Shown in pieces: positions 46,035 through 57,007 of a stretch of DNA of 64,000 nucleotides. The DNA is taken from assembly GCA_904374485.1 (NCBI GenBank), contig CAJFFX010000003.1, positions 1 to 64,000 of the forward strand, written 5' to 3'. Below the pieces are notes generated by a model. The model saw only the letters and a list, made by a program, of their open reading frames with translations, was not told the origin of the DNA and searched no databases. Each line of letters opens with the position of its first letter. Within the stretch, counting starts at the first letter, position 1. Made by a program: the position numbers and the translations under genes. Origin of the DNA: Candidatus Pseudoscillospira falkowii (lineage in GTDB: Bacteria > Bacillota > Clostridia > Oscillospirales > Oscillospiraceae).

Positions 46035-47666
46035 ATGAGGACTATTCGCCGCCTCTGCCGGCGCTTTCTCTCATTCATTCTGAGCCTGCTGCTGTCATGC
46101 TCCCTCATCGTGCCCGCCTCCGCCGACATCAGCTTCCGCGACGTGCCCGCGTCCCACTGGGCCTACAGCGCCATCCGGGAAATGCAGAACGCCGGCCTGG
46201 TCAACGGCATGGGCGGCGGCCGGTTCGAACCGAACGGGACCGTGTCCCGAGCCCAGTTCCTGACCATGGCCGTGCGCCTGACGGAGCAGATGCTCGGCCA
46301 CTCCGTCACGCCGGAGAGCAGCGGCGGCTACTGGGCCGCCCCCTATTACGACGCCGCGGTGAACCTGGGGCTTCTGGGCGGCGGCAGCGGCGCTGTCGCG
46401 CTGCCGGGCGCTTCCGGTGAGCAGGCCTGGCTGGACGCGCCCATCACCCGCTATGAAATGGCCGTCATCTCCAACAACGTCCTCGCCGGCGCGAGCAATT
46501 ACGAATACGACGCCTCCGGCGTCACCAGCGCCGTCATGCCCGACTACGGCTCCCTGCCCGCCCAGTACAAAGACGCTGTGTGCCGGATGTACAGCCTCGG
46601 CATCCTCACCGGCCAGACCGGCGGCTATTTCAACGGCGACGGCACCCTCACCCGGGCGGAAAGCTGCGTGGTGCTGTCCCGTCTGAAAAAGCAGTACGGC
46701 GTCCAGCTCCGCCCCGGCATGGACGGCACGCTGGAGATCCACTTCATCGACGTGGGCCAGGCCGACGCGGCCCTGGTGCTCTGCGGCGGCGAAGCCATGC
46801 TCATCGACGGCGGCAATGTGGCGGATTCCGACCTGATCTACGCCTATCTCAAGCAGGAGGGCGTGACGGAGCTGAAATACATGGTGGGCACCCACGCCCA
46901 CGAGGACCACATGGGCGGCCTGCCCGGCGCGCTGCACTATGCCCAGGTAGACACCGCCTTCTGCTCCGTTACCGAGAACGACTCCAAGTTCTTCCAGAAC
47001 GTCGTTTCGGGCCTCGCCGCCCAGGGCAAGACCCTGACCGTGCCGGAGACCGGCAGCACCTACCGCCTGGGCTCCGCCACGTTCCAGTTCGTCGGCCCCG
47101 TCACCCTCAGCGACGACGCCAACAACTGCTCTCTGGTGCTGCGCCTCACCTACGGCGACACCGCCTTCCTCTTCACCGGCGACGCTGAGCGGGAGGAAGA
47201 GCAGGAGATCCTGGAGGCCGGATACGACCTTTCCTGCACTGTGCTGAAAGTGGGCCACCACGGCAGCGACACCTCTACCTCCTACCCCTTCCTGCGCGCC
47301 GCCGCGCCGGAATACGCCGTGATCTCCGTGGGCGCGGAAAATTCCTACGGCCACCCCGGCGACGCGGCCCTCTCCCGCCTGCGCGACGCCGACGTGACGC
47401 TGTACCGCACGGACCTGCAGGGCACGATCGTCTGCCAAAGCGACGGCAAACACGTGACCTTCGCCCCGGCCCGGAATCCCGACGTCCAGACAAATCCCAC
47501 CGAGGACCGGGACACCGTGGGGGCCTATATCGGAAACGTCAACTCCATGGTTTTCCACCGCACCTCTTGCTCCGGCCTGCCGCTGGAAAAGAACCGGATC
47601 TATTTCGAAGACCGGGCCAAAGCTGTGGAAGCGGGGTACACCCCCTGCGGCCGGTGCAGCCCGTAA
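46035..47666 (+). CDS. Secreted SLH-domain protein fused to ComEC-type metallo-beta-lactamase fold and small C-terminal Cys motif
   Basis: Signal plus SLH repeats; LEIHFIDVGQADAALVLCGGEAMLIDGGN, GTHAHEDHMGGLPGAL, LFTGDAEREEEQEIL, LKVGHHGSDTSTS; C-terminus VNSMVFHRTSCSGLPLEKNRIYFEDRAKAVEAGYTPCGRC. Confidence 0.88.
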   Translation: MRTIRRLCRRFLSFILSLLLSCSLIVPASADISFRDVPASHWAYSAIREMQNAGLVNGMGGGRFEPNGTVSRAQFLTMAVRLTEQMLGHSVTPESSGGYWAAPYYDAAVNLGLLGGGSGAVALPGASGEQAWLDAPITRYEMAVISNNVLAGASNYEYDASGVTSAVMPDYGSLPAQYKDAVCRMYSLGILTGQTGGYFNGDGTLTRAESCVVLSRLKKQYGVQLRPGMDGTLEIHFIDVGQADAALVLCGGEAMLIDGGNVADSDLIYAYLKQEGVTELKYMVGTHAHEDHMGGLPGALHYAQVDTAFCSVTENDSKFFQNVVSGLAAQGKTLTVPETGSTYRLGSATFQFVGPVTLSDDANNCSLVLRLTYGDTAFLFTGDAEREEEQEILEAGYDLSCTVLKVGHHGSDTSTSYPFLRAAAPEYAVISVGAENSYGHPGDAALSRLRDADVTLYRTDLQGTIVCQSDGKHVTFAPARNPDVQTNPTEDRDTVGAYIGNVNSMVFHRTSCSGLPLEKNRIYFEDRAKAVEAGYTPCGRCSP

Positions 47667-47683
47667 ACGTCTTTCCGTCCGGC

Positions 47684-47716
47684 AAATTGCCGCCCCTTGT
47701 TTCAGGGGCGGCAATT
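47684..47716 (+). terminator. Intrinsic terminator
   Basis: AAATTGCCGCCCCT...AGGGGCGGCAATTT. Confidence 0.8.
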
Positions 47717-47732
47717 TTTTTGCGCGGGGGCA

Positions 47733-47787
47733 TTGACAAACGGGGTACCTTGCATTACAATATAGTCAATCTACATTGCAATGCAAG
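47733..47787 (+). promoter_or_regulatory. PadR promoter/operator
   Basis: TTGACA-N17-TACAAT overlapped by inverted repeat CTTGCATT ... AATGCAAG. Confidence 0.65.
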
Positions 47788-47810
47788 ATAGCTTAAGGAA
47801 GTGAGCGCCC

Positions 47811-48185
47811 ATGATCCCGTCCCAGATGCTCAAAGGTACCCTGGAAGGCTGCATCCTGGCCATTCTCCGCCAAAAAGAGACCTATGGCTATGAGATCTCC
47901 CAGCAGCTGGAGGCCTGCGGCTTCGGCAAAGTGGCCGAGGGCACGATCTACCCCTTGCTGCTGCGGCTGGAAAAAAACGGCCTGGTGCGCGCCACCTACC
48001 GCCAGTCGGAGGTGGGGCCGAAACGAAAATATTACACGCTGACGGACCGCGGTGAAGAGGAGCTGCTGCTCTTTGTGCAGAATTACGCCGAGCTGACGCG
48101 CGCGGTCTCCCGCCTGCTGCAAAGCCTGGATAAAGGAGGAACATTCCATGAAACCGAAAACCCGCCGTCTTTTGAAAGAGAATAA
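47811..48185 (+). CDS. PadR family transcriptional regulator
   Basis: MLKGTLEGCILAILRQKETYGYEISQQLEACGFGKVAEGTIYPLLLRLEKNGLV. Confidence 0.93.
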   Translation: MIPSQMLKGTLEGCILAILRQKETYGYEISQQLEACGFGKVAEGTIYPLLLRLEKNGLVRATYRQSEVGPKRKYYTLTDRGEEELLLFVQNYAELTRAVSRLLQSLDKGGTFHETENPPSFERE

Positions 48186-48789
48186 CGCCCTGGACGCGCG
48201 CCTGAGCCCGGAGAGCCAGGCTGTGATGACGGACATCGTCTGCTATCTGCGGGCGGCAAACATCGGTGTCTGCCAGCAGGAACTGCTGCGGCGCGACATC
48301 ACCGAAATGCTGCTGGACGGAGAGGCCCGGGGCGAAAGCGCCCAAAGCGTCATCGGCGGCGATTACCGCGCCTTCTGCGACGAGGTGCTCTCGGAGGTGC
48401 CCCGGCAGAGCGCGGCGGCGCGGGCCCTGTCCCTGCTCTCCACCGCCGGCGCCTGCCTCGGCATCCTGGTCCTGATCTGGCTGGCAGGGGAGCTGATCGC
48501 GGCGGCGGCGACCGGGGAAAGTCTCCTGCGCCTGACCGTCACCGCCGGTGACCTCATCAGCGCCGCCGGCATCACCGCCCTGGCTTCCGCCCTGGTGGAG
48601 CTCATCTGCCGCCACAGCTTCGACAAGGATTTTCCCCGCGGCAAGCTTTGGTTTGCGCTGCTGTTCGTTCTCGTTTTTCTGCTCATCGCCGCAGGCGTAT
48701 TTTTGCGCACGCCCCTCTTTGCCGTCCACCCGGCCTTCGCCGCCGTGGTGGCCGCCGCGCTGCTGCTCTTTTCCCATTTCAGCGAATGA
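48148..48789 (+). CDS. PadR-associated membrane protein (DUF1048/DUF1129-like)
   Basis: Overlaps padR; N-terminal soluble helical region then TM segments. Confidence 0.7.
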   Translation: MKPKTRRLLKENNALDARLSPESQAVMTDIVCYLRAANIGVCQQELLRRDITEMLLDGEARGESAQSVIGGDYRAFCDEVLSEVPRQSAAARALSLLSTAGACLGILVLIWLAGELIAAAATGESLLRLTVTAGDLISAAGITALASALVELICRHSFDKDFPRGKLWFALLFVLVFLLIAAGVFLRTPLFAVHPAFAAVVAAALLLFSHFSE

Positions 48790-48844
48790 GGGCGCGCACC
48801 CTGGATTTGGCAGGCGGCCCGGGCGGAAAATTGCCCGCGCCCCC

Positions 48845-48872
48845 TTGACAGGCCCGTTTCCCGTGTTATAAT
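48845..48872 (+). promoter_or_regulatory. thrS promoter
   Basis: TTGACA-N16-TATAAT just upstream of the T-box leader. Confidence 0.8.
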
Positions 48873-48879
48873 GGGGGCG

Positions 48880-49132
48880 TTATCAGGCAATGAAGGGAAT
48901 TGCCCTGTCAAAGCGCCCCCAGAGAGGAAAACGTCCGGTGCAAGTTTTCCGCCGCCGCGCAGGTGTCTGACCATCCCCGAGCCGCCCGCCGAACGCCCCG
49001 CCGGGGCCAGTAGACCGGGCCGGGCCCGCCCGTTACAGCGGTCACGAGCGACGGCGCCCTTCGCGCCGTAAGCAGGGTGGAACCGTGGAGCGCCGCAATG
49101 CTTCACCCCTGAACAAGGGGTGAAGCATTTTT
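48880..49132 (+). ncRNA. T-box riboswitch, threonine specifier (ACC)
   Basis: AGAGAGG...GGTGCAAG stem I, specifier context TG-ACC-ATCCCCGAG (48970-48972), T-box AGGGTGGAACCGTGG, terminator ATGCTTCACCCC-TGAACA-AGGGGTGAAGCATTTTTT. Confidence 0.93.
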
Positions 49133-49163
49133 TGTTTCCCCCAGATGATAAGGAGGAATTTTT

Positions 49164-50924
<1,761 letters not shown>

Positions 50925-50951
50925 GCCCTGCACACAATTTGATCCAAGACA

Positions 50952-50985
50952 AAAACTGCCCTGCGGCGCGCCGCAGGGCAGTTTT
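50952..50985. terminator. Bidirectional terminator
   Basis: AAAACTGCCCTGCGGC-GC-GCCGCAGGGCAGTTTT. Confidence 0.85.
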
Positions 50986-51009
50986 TCCGTTCGGTTTCTT
51001 TTTTGGCGG

Positions 51010-52338
51010 TCAGGCCGCGTCGAGCACCACGGCGATCTCCAGCTCCTCGCCGCCGCGCAGAATGGTCAACACCATGGTGTCGCCGGGGATGTGGGCCCAG
51101 CGGGCGGCCAGCAGATCATCCGTTTCATACAGGGGCGCGCCGTCCGCCGCCAGGATGATGTCCCCCGTGCAGACGCCCGCCTCGTCGGAGCAGCTGCCCG
51201 GCGTCACGCTGTAGACCAGGATGCCTCCTTCGTCTTTCGCGGCGTCCGGGCGGGGTGTCACGGTGATGCCCAGGGCGGTGGGCATGGTCTTGCCGTACTG
51301 CAGGATCTGATTCGTCAGGTACTCCACCGTGCGGGAGGGGATGGCAAAGCCCAGGCCCTCGACGACCACCTCGCCGCTGCGGGCGCTCATTTTGATGGTG
51401 TTGAGGCCCACCACCTGGCCGTATTGATTGATGAGGGGGCCGCCGGAATTCCCTTCGTTCAGGGCCGCATTGGTCTGGATCAGCGTCATGGTGCGACCGT
51501 CCACCTCCACGTCCCGGTCGACGGCAGAAATGATGCCGTCGGTCAGGGTATTGCGCAGCTCGATGCCCAGGGGATTGCCGATGGCGTAAGCCGGGTCGCC
51601 GGGGGAAAGACTGTCGGAATCGCCGATTTCGGCCACCGGAAGGTCCTCCGCGCCCACGATCTTCAAAACGGCCACGTCCTCCGCCTGGTCATAGCCCACC
51701 AGCAGTGCGTCATAACGCCGGCCGTCGGCCATCAGTACCGTGCAGGAAAGGCCGTCTTCGATCACATGGGCGTTGGTTAGAAAATAGCCCTCTTCCGAAA
51801 AAATGACGCCGGTGCCCACGGCGGTGCCCAGTTCCTGGTCCGCCAGGACCGTCACCACCGCGGGGTTGACCCGTTCAAACACCTCACTGGCCGTGAGGGT
51901 CTCCCCGTGGTCCGTCTGCACGGCGAGGCGGGTCTCCCCGCCGCCGGTGCGCGGGATGCTGGTGAAGGGCGCGCGGCTGTTCAGGGCGCTGTAGTGCCCC
52001 TCCGGCGCGCCGGGAAGATCCCCCGCAGGCCGCGCCGGCCGGCCGCAGACAGCCCAGTAGACGCCCGTCACCGTCAGCATGCCCGCCAGGCACAGGGAAA
52101 ATACCGCCACACCGCCCTTCCGGCTGCGCGCCCGGCGGCGGGGCAGATTCTCAATCCAGGGATTGCGGACCGCGCCGCGCGGTGGCTCTGTCTGCGGCGG
52201 AACGCCCTCCGGCGGGGCGAGATCCTGCGGGCGGTCGAACCAGGCCTGGCCCGCCGTCTGCTGGCGCCACAGCTCCGCCTGGCGCAGATTCACGGGGCGC
52301 TCGCCGCCCCCGTTCCATTGCTGCTTGTGCTGCTTCAT
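51010..52338 (-). CDS. HtrA-like S1C serine protease with TM anchor and PDZ
   Basis: GTGVIFSEEGYFLTNAHVI, ALNEGNSGGPLINQYGQVVG, PDZ DEAGVCTGDIILAADGAPL. Confidence 0.92.
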   Translation of the reverse strand: MKQHKQQWNGGGERPVNLRQAELWRQQTAGQAWFDRPQDLAPPEGVPPQTEPPRGAVRNPWIENLPRRRARSRKGGVAVFSLCLAGMLTVTGVYWAVCGRPARPAGDLPGAPEGHYSALNSRAPFTSIPRTGGGETRLAVQTDHGETLTASEVFERVNPAVVTVLADQELGTAVGTGVIFSEEGYFLTNAHVIEDGLSCTVLMADGRRYDALLVGYDQAEDVAVLKIVGAEDLPVAEIGDSDSLSPGDPAYAIGNPLGIELRNTLTDGIISAVDRDVEVDGRTMTLIQTNAALNEGNSGGPLINQYGQVVGLNTIKMSARSGEVVVEGLGFAIPSRTVEYLTNQILQYGKTMPTALGITVTPRPDAAKDEGGILVYSVTPGSCSDEAGVCTGDIILAADGAPLYETDDLLAARWAHIPGDTMVLTILRGGEELEIAVVLDAA

Positions 52339-52348
52339 GCAACGCTCC

Positions 52349-53779
52349 TTACTTTGTCATGGTCACGGTGAAGGTGAAAGTCGTCACACCGTTTTCGGAC
52401 GTCACCTGGATCTCCTCCCGGTGCTGGCTCAAAATGGTCTTGACGATATAGAGGCCCAGGCCCACGCCGTCCTTGTCCGCACTGCGGGACTTGTCGCTCT
52501 TGTGGAAGCGTTCGAACAGCAGCGGCAGCTCCTCGGGCGGGATCGTTTCGCCCCGGTTCTGAACGGCCACCAAAGCCTTGCCGTTCCGCTTTCCCAGGGC
52601 CAGCTTCAGCGTGGAGCCCGGCGGGGCGAATTTCGCCGCGTTTTCCAGCAGATTGTAGACGACCTGGGTGATGAGATCCGGGTCGCCCAGCACCCAGACC
52701 GGTTCGTCCGGGATCTCCGCCTCCACGTCCAGCCCGCGGTCGGTGATCTTCTTTTCCATGGAGATGATGGCCCGGCGCATGCTTTCGCAGATATCGAAGC
52801 GCTTTTTGTCGCGGATGATGTCGTTGGCCTGCAGGCGGGAGATCTCCAGCATCCGGCGCACCAGGCGCGACAGGCGCTTCGTCTCGTCGGAAATGGTCTG
52901 CAGGTACTGGTTGGCCCGTTCCGGAGGGATCGTGCCGTCCAGGATGCCGTCGGTATAGCCGCCGATGGTGGTCATGGGCGTTTTCAGCTCATGGGAGATA
53001 TTGGCGATGAATTCCCGGCGCTGCAGCTCCGTGCGCTGGAGGGAATCGGCCATGGCGTTAAAAGAGTCCGCCAGCTCGTCGATCTCATCGATATTGCCGG
53101 AGCGGGCCACCCGCTGGTCGAAATTGCCGCCGGCAAAGCGGCGGGCCGCCTTGGCCATGTCCTGCAGGGGCTTCGTCTGCCGCGCCGTCATGATCGAGCA
53201 GGCCACCACCGCCGTCAAAAGCACCGTCAGCGCGGTGAAGAAAAAAATGCCCACAAAGGCCCGCCACATCTCCGAAAGGTCCGTGGAGTCGGAGAGCATG
53301 GCCACAATGCCGATCATCTCGCCGCTGTACTGGGCCACCACCGGCACGCAGACGATGAATTCCTTGCGCGTATAGGCCCCGTCCAGATCCGTCATGCCGG
53401 AATAGACCTCCCCTCTGCGCACCGCGCTGACGATCCCGTCCGACAGCCGCAGGCTCTTGCCCACCAGCTGCTCGTCGGAAGTCAGCAGCACCGTGCCGTC
53501 GGTCTGGCAGATCAGCACGTCGTCGCCGGAGAAGCCCGCCACATAGGAGGCCAGCTGCCGGAAGCTCAGATCCCCGTAGCCGTAGATATCGCTGCCGGCA
53601 AAATAGTCCCGGGACAGTTCCGAAATCAGCATCACGTCTTTTTTCATCGTATCGCGCCGCTCGCTGAGGGTATAATTATAGCTCAGCGCAAAGAAAGAGA
53701 CCGCCAGCACCGACATGGCCAGCGCCACCATGCCCGCGGTCAGCAGGAACTGATGCCAGTACAGACTTTTCGGCCGCAA
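52349..53779 (-). CDS. Sensor histidine kinase
   Basis: HAMP, FIANISHELKTPMTTIGGYTDGIL, VYNLLENAAKFAPPGS, DKDGVGLGLYIVKTIL. Confidence 0.95.
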   Translation of the reverse strand: MRPKSLYWHQFLLTAGMVALAMSVLAVSFFALSYNYTLSERRDTMKKDVMLISELSRDYFAGSDIYGYGDLSFRQLASYVAGFSGDDVLICQTDGTVLLTSDEQLVGKSLRLSDGIVSAVRRGEVYSGMTDLDGAYTRKEFIVCVPVVAQYSGEMIGIVAMLSDSTDLSEMWRAFVGIFFFTALTVLLTAVVACSIMTARQTKPLQDMAKAARRFAGGNFDQRVARSGNIDEIDELADSFNAMADSLQRTELQRREFIANISHELKTPMTTIGGYTDGILDGTIPPERANQYLQTISDETKRLSRLVRRMLEISRLQANDIIRDKKRFDICESMRRAIISMEKKITDRGLDVEAEIPDEPVWVLGDPDLITQVVYNLLENAAKFAPPGSTLKLALGKRNGKALVAVQNRGETIPPEELPLLFERFHKSDKSRSADKDGVGLGLYIVKTILSQHREEIQVTSENGVTTFTFTVTMTK

Positions 53780-53832
53780 AGGATCACGCCTTTCTGTCTT
53801 ATGTCTTGCTCCGGAGGGCCGGACATCCTCCG

Positions 53833-54537
53833 TTATCTGCCGGTTTCTTCCGCGCCCTCGGCCAGTTCAAATTTATAGCCCACGCCCCAGACGGTCTTCA
53901 GCGCCCACTGGTCGCTGACGCCCTCGAGCTTTTCACGCAGGCGCTTGATGTGTACGTCCACCGTGCGGGAATCGCCGAAATAGTCGAACCCCCACACCTC
54001 GTCGAGCAGCTGGTTGCGGGTGTAGACCCGGTTGGGCGACTCGGCCATGTGGTAGAGCAGCTCCAGCTCCTTGGGGGGCGTGTCAATCTTCTGGCCGTTC
54101 ACCAGCAGTTCATAGGAATCCAGGTCGATGACCAGCTTGTCGAAGGTCAGCTTCTTGCGGGTGTCCGTGGGCAGTTCCGTGCGGCGCAGCACCGCGTTGA
54201 TGCGCGCCAGCAGTTCCTTCATTTCAAAGGGTTTGACCACATAATCGTCGGCGCCCATGTTGAGACCGTTGACTTTGTCAAAGGTCTCGCCCTTGGCCGT
54301 GAGCATGATGACCGGAACCTTGGACGTTTCCCGCACGCGGCGCAGAACGCCCCAGCCGTCCAGCACCGGAAGCATCACATCCAGCAGGATCAGGTCCGGC
54401 GCCCCCTTGGCAAATTCCTGCAGAGCCGCGCCGCCGTCGGCGGCGATGCGCACGCCGAACCCCTCTTTTTCCAGATACATCCGCAGGAGGTCCGCGATGT
54501 TGTTGTCATCTTCTACGATCAGAACGCTGCGCGCCAT
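53833..54537 (-). CDS. OmpR-family response regulator
   Basis: MARSVLIVEDDNNIADLL, LILLDVMLPVLDGWGVL, C-terminal winged helix VWGFDYFGDSRTVDVHIKRLREKL. Confidence 0.96.
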   Translation of the reverse strand: MARSVLIVEDDNNIADLLRMYLEKEGFGVRIAADGGAALQEFAKGAPDLILLDVMLPVLDGWGVLRRVRETSKVPVIMLTAKGETFDKVNGLNMGADDYVVKPFEMKELLARINAVLRRTELPTDTRKKLTFDKLVIDLDSYELLVNGQKIDTPPKELELLYHMAESPNRVYTRNQLLDEVWGFDYFGDSRTVDVHIKRLREKLEGVSDQWALKTVWGVGYKFELAEGAEETGR

Positions 54538-54656
54538 GGAACACACTTCCTTCTTTTCCGCCCCGCCGCGGCGGGGCCGTTTTATGACAGTTTGCTGAGT
54601 TTATTATACGGCTTTTCCGCCCGTTTTCTTGAACATTCTGTAAATTCCCGCCGTCT

Positions 54657-55787
54657 TCAGGCGCAGTCCGTTTCGCTGACGGAGCGGACGCTGCACTCCC
54701 CCTGCCGCAGCCGCTCGCACAGCGACGGCAAGGCATCCGCCGTAGTCTCGTTCCCGCCCAGCAGCAGGTACACGACGCCGCGGCTGCTTTCAATGGTGGA
54801 ATAGACCCGGCTGACCCGCCCGGCAGACGCGCCGCCCAGGGCCGACACGGAAAGGGTTGGGGTATAGACTGCGTATCCCGCCTCCCGGGCAGAGGCGACG
54901 CGGTCGGAGAGCACCAGGCGCGTTGTGGTCCCGGTGCAGCGGCGCAGCACCGCGTTGCCCTCGTCCAGGGCCGCGGTGCCGCCGGACTGGACCAGGCCGA
55001 TGCGGTGGCCCGAGGAAACGATCCGCCGCAGCAGATCGTCCCGCCCTTCCAGCGCCGCGGGATCGAAAAAGATCGCCGCGCGGTAGCCGTAGCGGTCCAG
55101 GGTGTCGAGAATGTCCGTCAGCACCGCGTCGTCCCCGGCGCGGACGGCCAGCCGGACCCGGGCCGCATCCCGGTCCTCCTCTGGCGCGGTGGGCTCCTCC
55201 GGGTCGGTCTCGCCGCCCGGCTGGGGATCCGGCGTTTCCGCGCTGCCGGGGTCCTGGCTCTGGCGGTAGGCATAGTAGCGGGAGGCCATCAGCGTGGACG
55301 CCGCGTCGATAAACTGGCTGTCGGAAAGGATCGCGCTGCCGCACACGCGCACCAGCGGGACCCAGGACGTGTCTCGCAGGGAATAGCTCAGGCCGAAATA
55401 GCTGCACACGAAGGCCAGCGGGAAAAAGACGGTGCCATCACGGGAGATGGCCCGGGCGCTGTAGTAGGTGCCCAGTTTGTTGTTGGCGCCGCCGCCGGCC
55501 AGGTCGAACTCCAGCACCTTGTTGCGGTTATAGAGCACCGCCGTCTGGGCGGAGGTGTCCCGGGCATAGGACAAGCCCAGATCGTAAGAAGAAAACATGG
55601 TGCTGGCCACATACAGGCTGCCGCCGGACCAGAAGGGCATGGTGGCGTCGTTGAGGGGACAGAGGTTGTCGTTCACCGCGGTGAAATAGATCGTGTCCGC
55701 CGCCAGAGGCCGCGCCGTCATCATCGGCCCGCCTACGGTCAGCAGCATCGCCAGGGCCGCCAGGAATCCAAGCACCCGCCGCTTCAT
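54657..55787 (-). CDS. Secreted protein with copper-amine-oxidase-N-like and degenerate polysaccharide-deacetylase-like domains
   Basis: Signal peptide; RDGTVFFPLAFVCSYFGLSYS; ILDTLDRYGYRAAIFFDPAALEGRDDLLRRIVSSGHRIGL. Confidence 0.6.
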   Translation of the reverse strand: MKRRVLGFLAALAMLLTVGGPMMTARPLAADTIYFTAVNDNLCPLNDATMPFWSGGSLYVASTMFSSYDLGLSYARDTSAQTAVLYNRNKVLEFDLAGGGANNKLGTYYSARAISRDGTVFFPLAFVCSYFGLSYSLRDTSWVPLVRVCGSAILSDSQFIDAASTLMASRYYAYRQSQDPGSAETPDPQPGGETDPEEPTAPEEDRDAARVRLAVRAGDDAVLTDILDTLDRYGYRAAIFFDPAALEGRDDLLRRIVSSGHRIGLVQSGGTAALDEGNAVLRRCTGTTTRLVLSDRVASAREAGYAVYTPTLSVSALGGASAGRVSRVYSTIESSRGVVYLLLGGNETTADALPSLCERLRQGECSVRSVSETDCA

Positions 55788-55850
55788 ATCCGCCGCCTCC
55801 TTTCAAATCTCTCTGCTGCGCTGTTTTAAGAATATAATTATAGCACAAAA

Positions 55851-56852
55851 TCACGTTTCTGCCAAGTTTTTCGGCGTATAGGGTCCGATGGTGACGCCGG
55901 TGTAGTACCACTTCAGGATCTCCCGCCAGGTGCTGCCCTCTGCGGCCATCACATTGGCGCCGTACTGACTCATACCCACACCGTGGCCGTATCCCGTCAC
56001 CCGGAACACGATCTCCCCCTCCTCCGCCGCTACGGTGAAGGCGGCGCTGCGCAGGGAGAAAAGGGCGCGCACCTCGGTTCCCTTCACCTTGACGCCGCCG
56101 ATGACGATGGACAGGACCATGTCGGAATCGCTGCGCTCCGCCGCGCCGATCCAGTCCTCCGGCGCGCCGTCAAGGTCCGCCTCCGGATGGGCCGCCAAAA
56201 AGATCTCCCGGAATTCCTCCGGCGAGAAGGACGCCACGCTGTAATAATTCGGCACCTCGTTCTCCCCCTCGGGGCTTTGCACGCTCCGGAGGTAAGGCAG
56301 ATCGTTGACCCACACGTCGCCCGACGGGTTCGTCCGGCCGCTGGCCGAGGAGAAAAAGGCCGCCAGGATCGGCTCGTCCTCATACAGGATAACCATACCG
56401 TCGGTCTCCCGCACCGCCGCGGCGATCTTGGCGGCATATTTCTTCGCCTGCTTTCCCCAGTTTTTCTCCGCCGTTTCCGCCGGCAGGAACGCCTGGCAGC
56501 AATTCACGTCGTCGCAGATGTCCGCCTCCGGGTGGTTGGCCACGGGGCCGTTTTCCACTTTATAAAGGGTCTCCGTCCGGGCGGCTACCGCCTGGGCTTT
56601 CAGCGCTTCCTCTTCAAAGGAGGCCGGCATTTCCGCCCGCAGCACGCCCTGCAGATAGGTGTCCAGATCCATCTCCTGCACCGCGTCCCCAAGCTTGACC
56701 CGGATGGTCACCGCGCTGTCCGCCGCGCCGGGGTCGGGCACGTCGATCTTCTCCTCCCCCAGCAGCGTTCCCCCGCGGCCCGCCAGGCCGAAAAGGCCCA
56801 GAGCAAACACCGCCAGGATCAGCCCCCAGGCCAGTATGATGCTTCGCTTCAT
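55851..56852 (-). CDS. spoIID: SpoIID/LytB domain protein (stage II sporulation protein D)
   Basis: YLQGVLRAEMPASFEEEALKAQAVAARTETLYKVENG; AAFFSSASGRTNPSGDVWVNDLPYLRSV; GYGHGVGMSQYGANVMA. Confidence 0.9.
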   Translation of the reverse strand: MKRSIILAWGLILAVFALGLFGLAGRGGTLLGEEKIDVPDPGAADSAVTIRVKLGDAVQEMDLDTYLQGVLRAEMPASFEEEALKAQAVAARTETLYKVENGPVANHPEADICDDVNCCQAFLPAETAEKNWGKQAKKYAAKIAAAVRETDGMVILYEDEPILAAFFSSASGRTNPSGDVWVNDLPYLRSVQSPEGENEVPNYYSVASFSPEEFREIFLAAHPEADLDGAPEDWIGAAERSDSDMVLSIVIGGVKVKGTEVRALFSLRSAAFTVAAEEGEIVFRVTGYGHGVGMSQYGANVMAAEGSTWREILKWYYTGVTIGPYTPKNLAET

Positions 56853-57007
56853 ATACTTCGCTCCCTGTTTTTATCGGTTCATTGCATGGTATGATACCAT
56901 ATTCTCCGGCGAATGAAAAGATGCGCCGCGCCGGCGCGCATTGCAAAACCGCGCGCCCCGTGCTATACTTTGTTCGCCCGGTTCCGGGCGATTCTTTGCA
57001 AAGGGGA

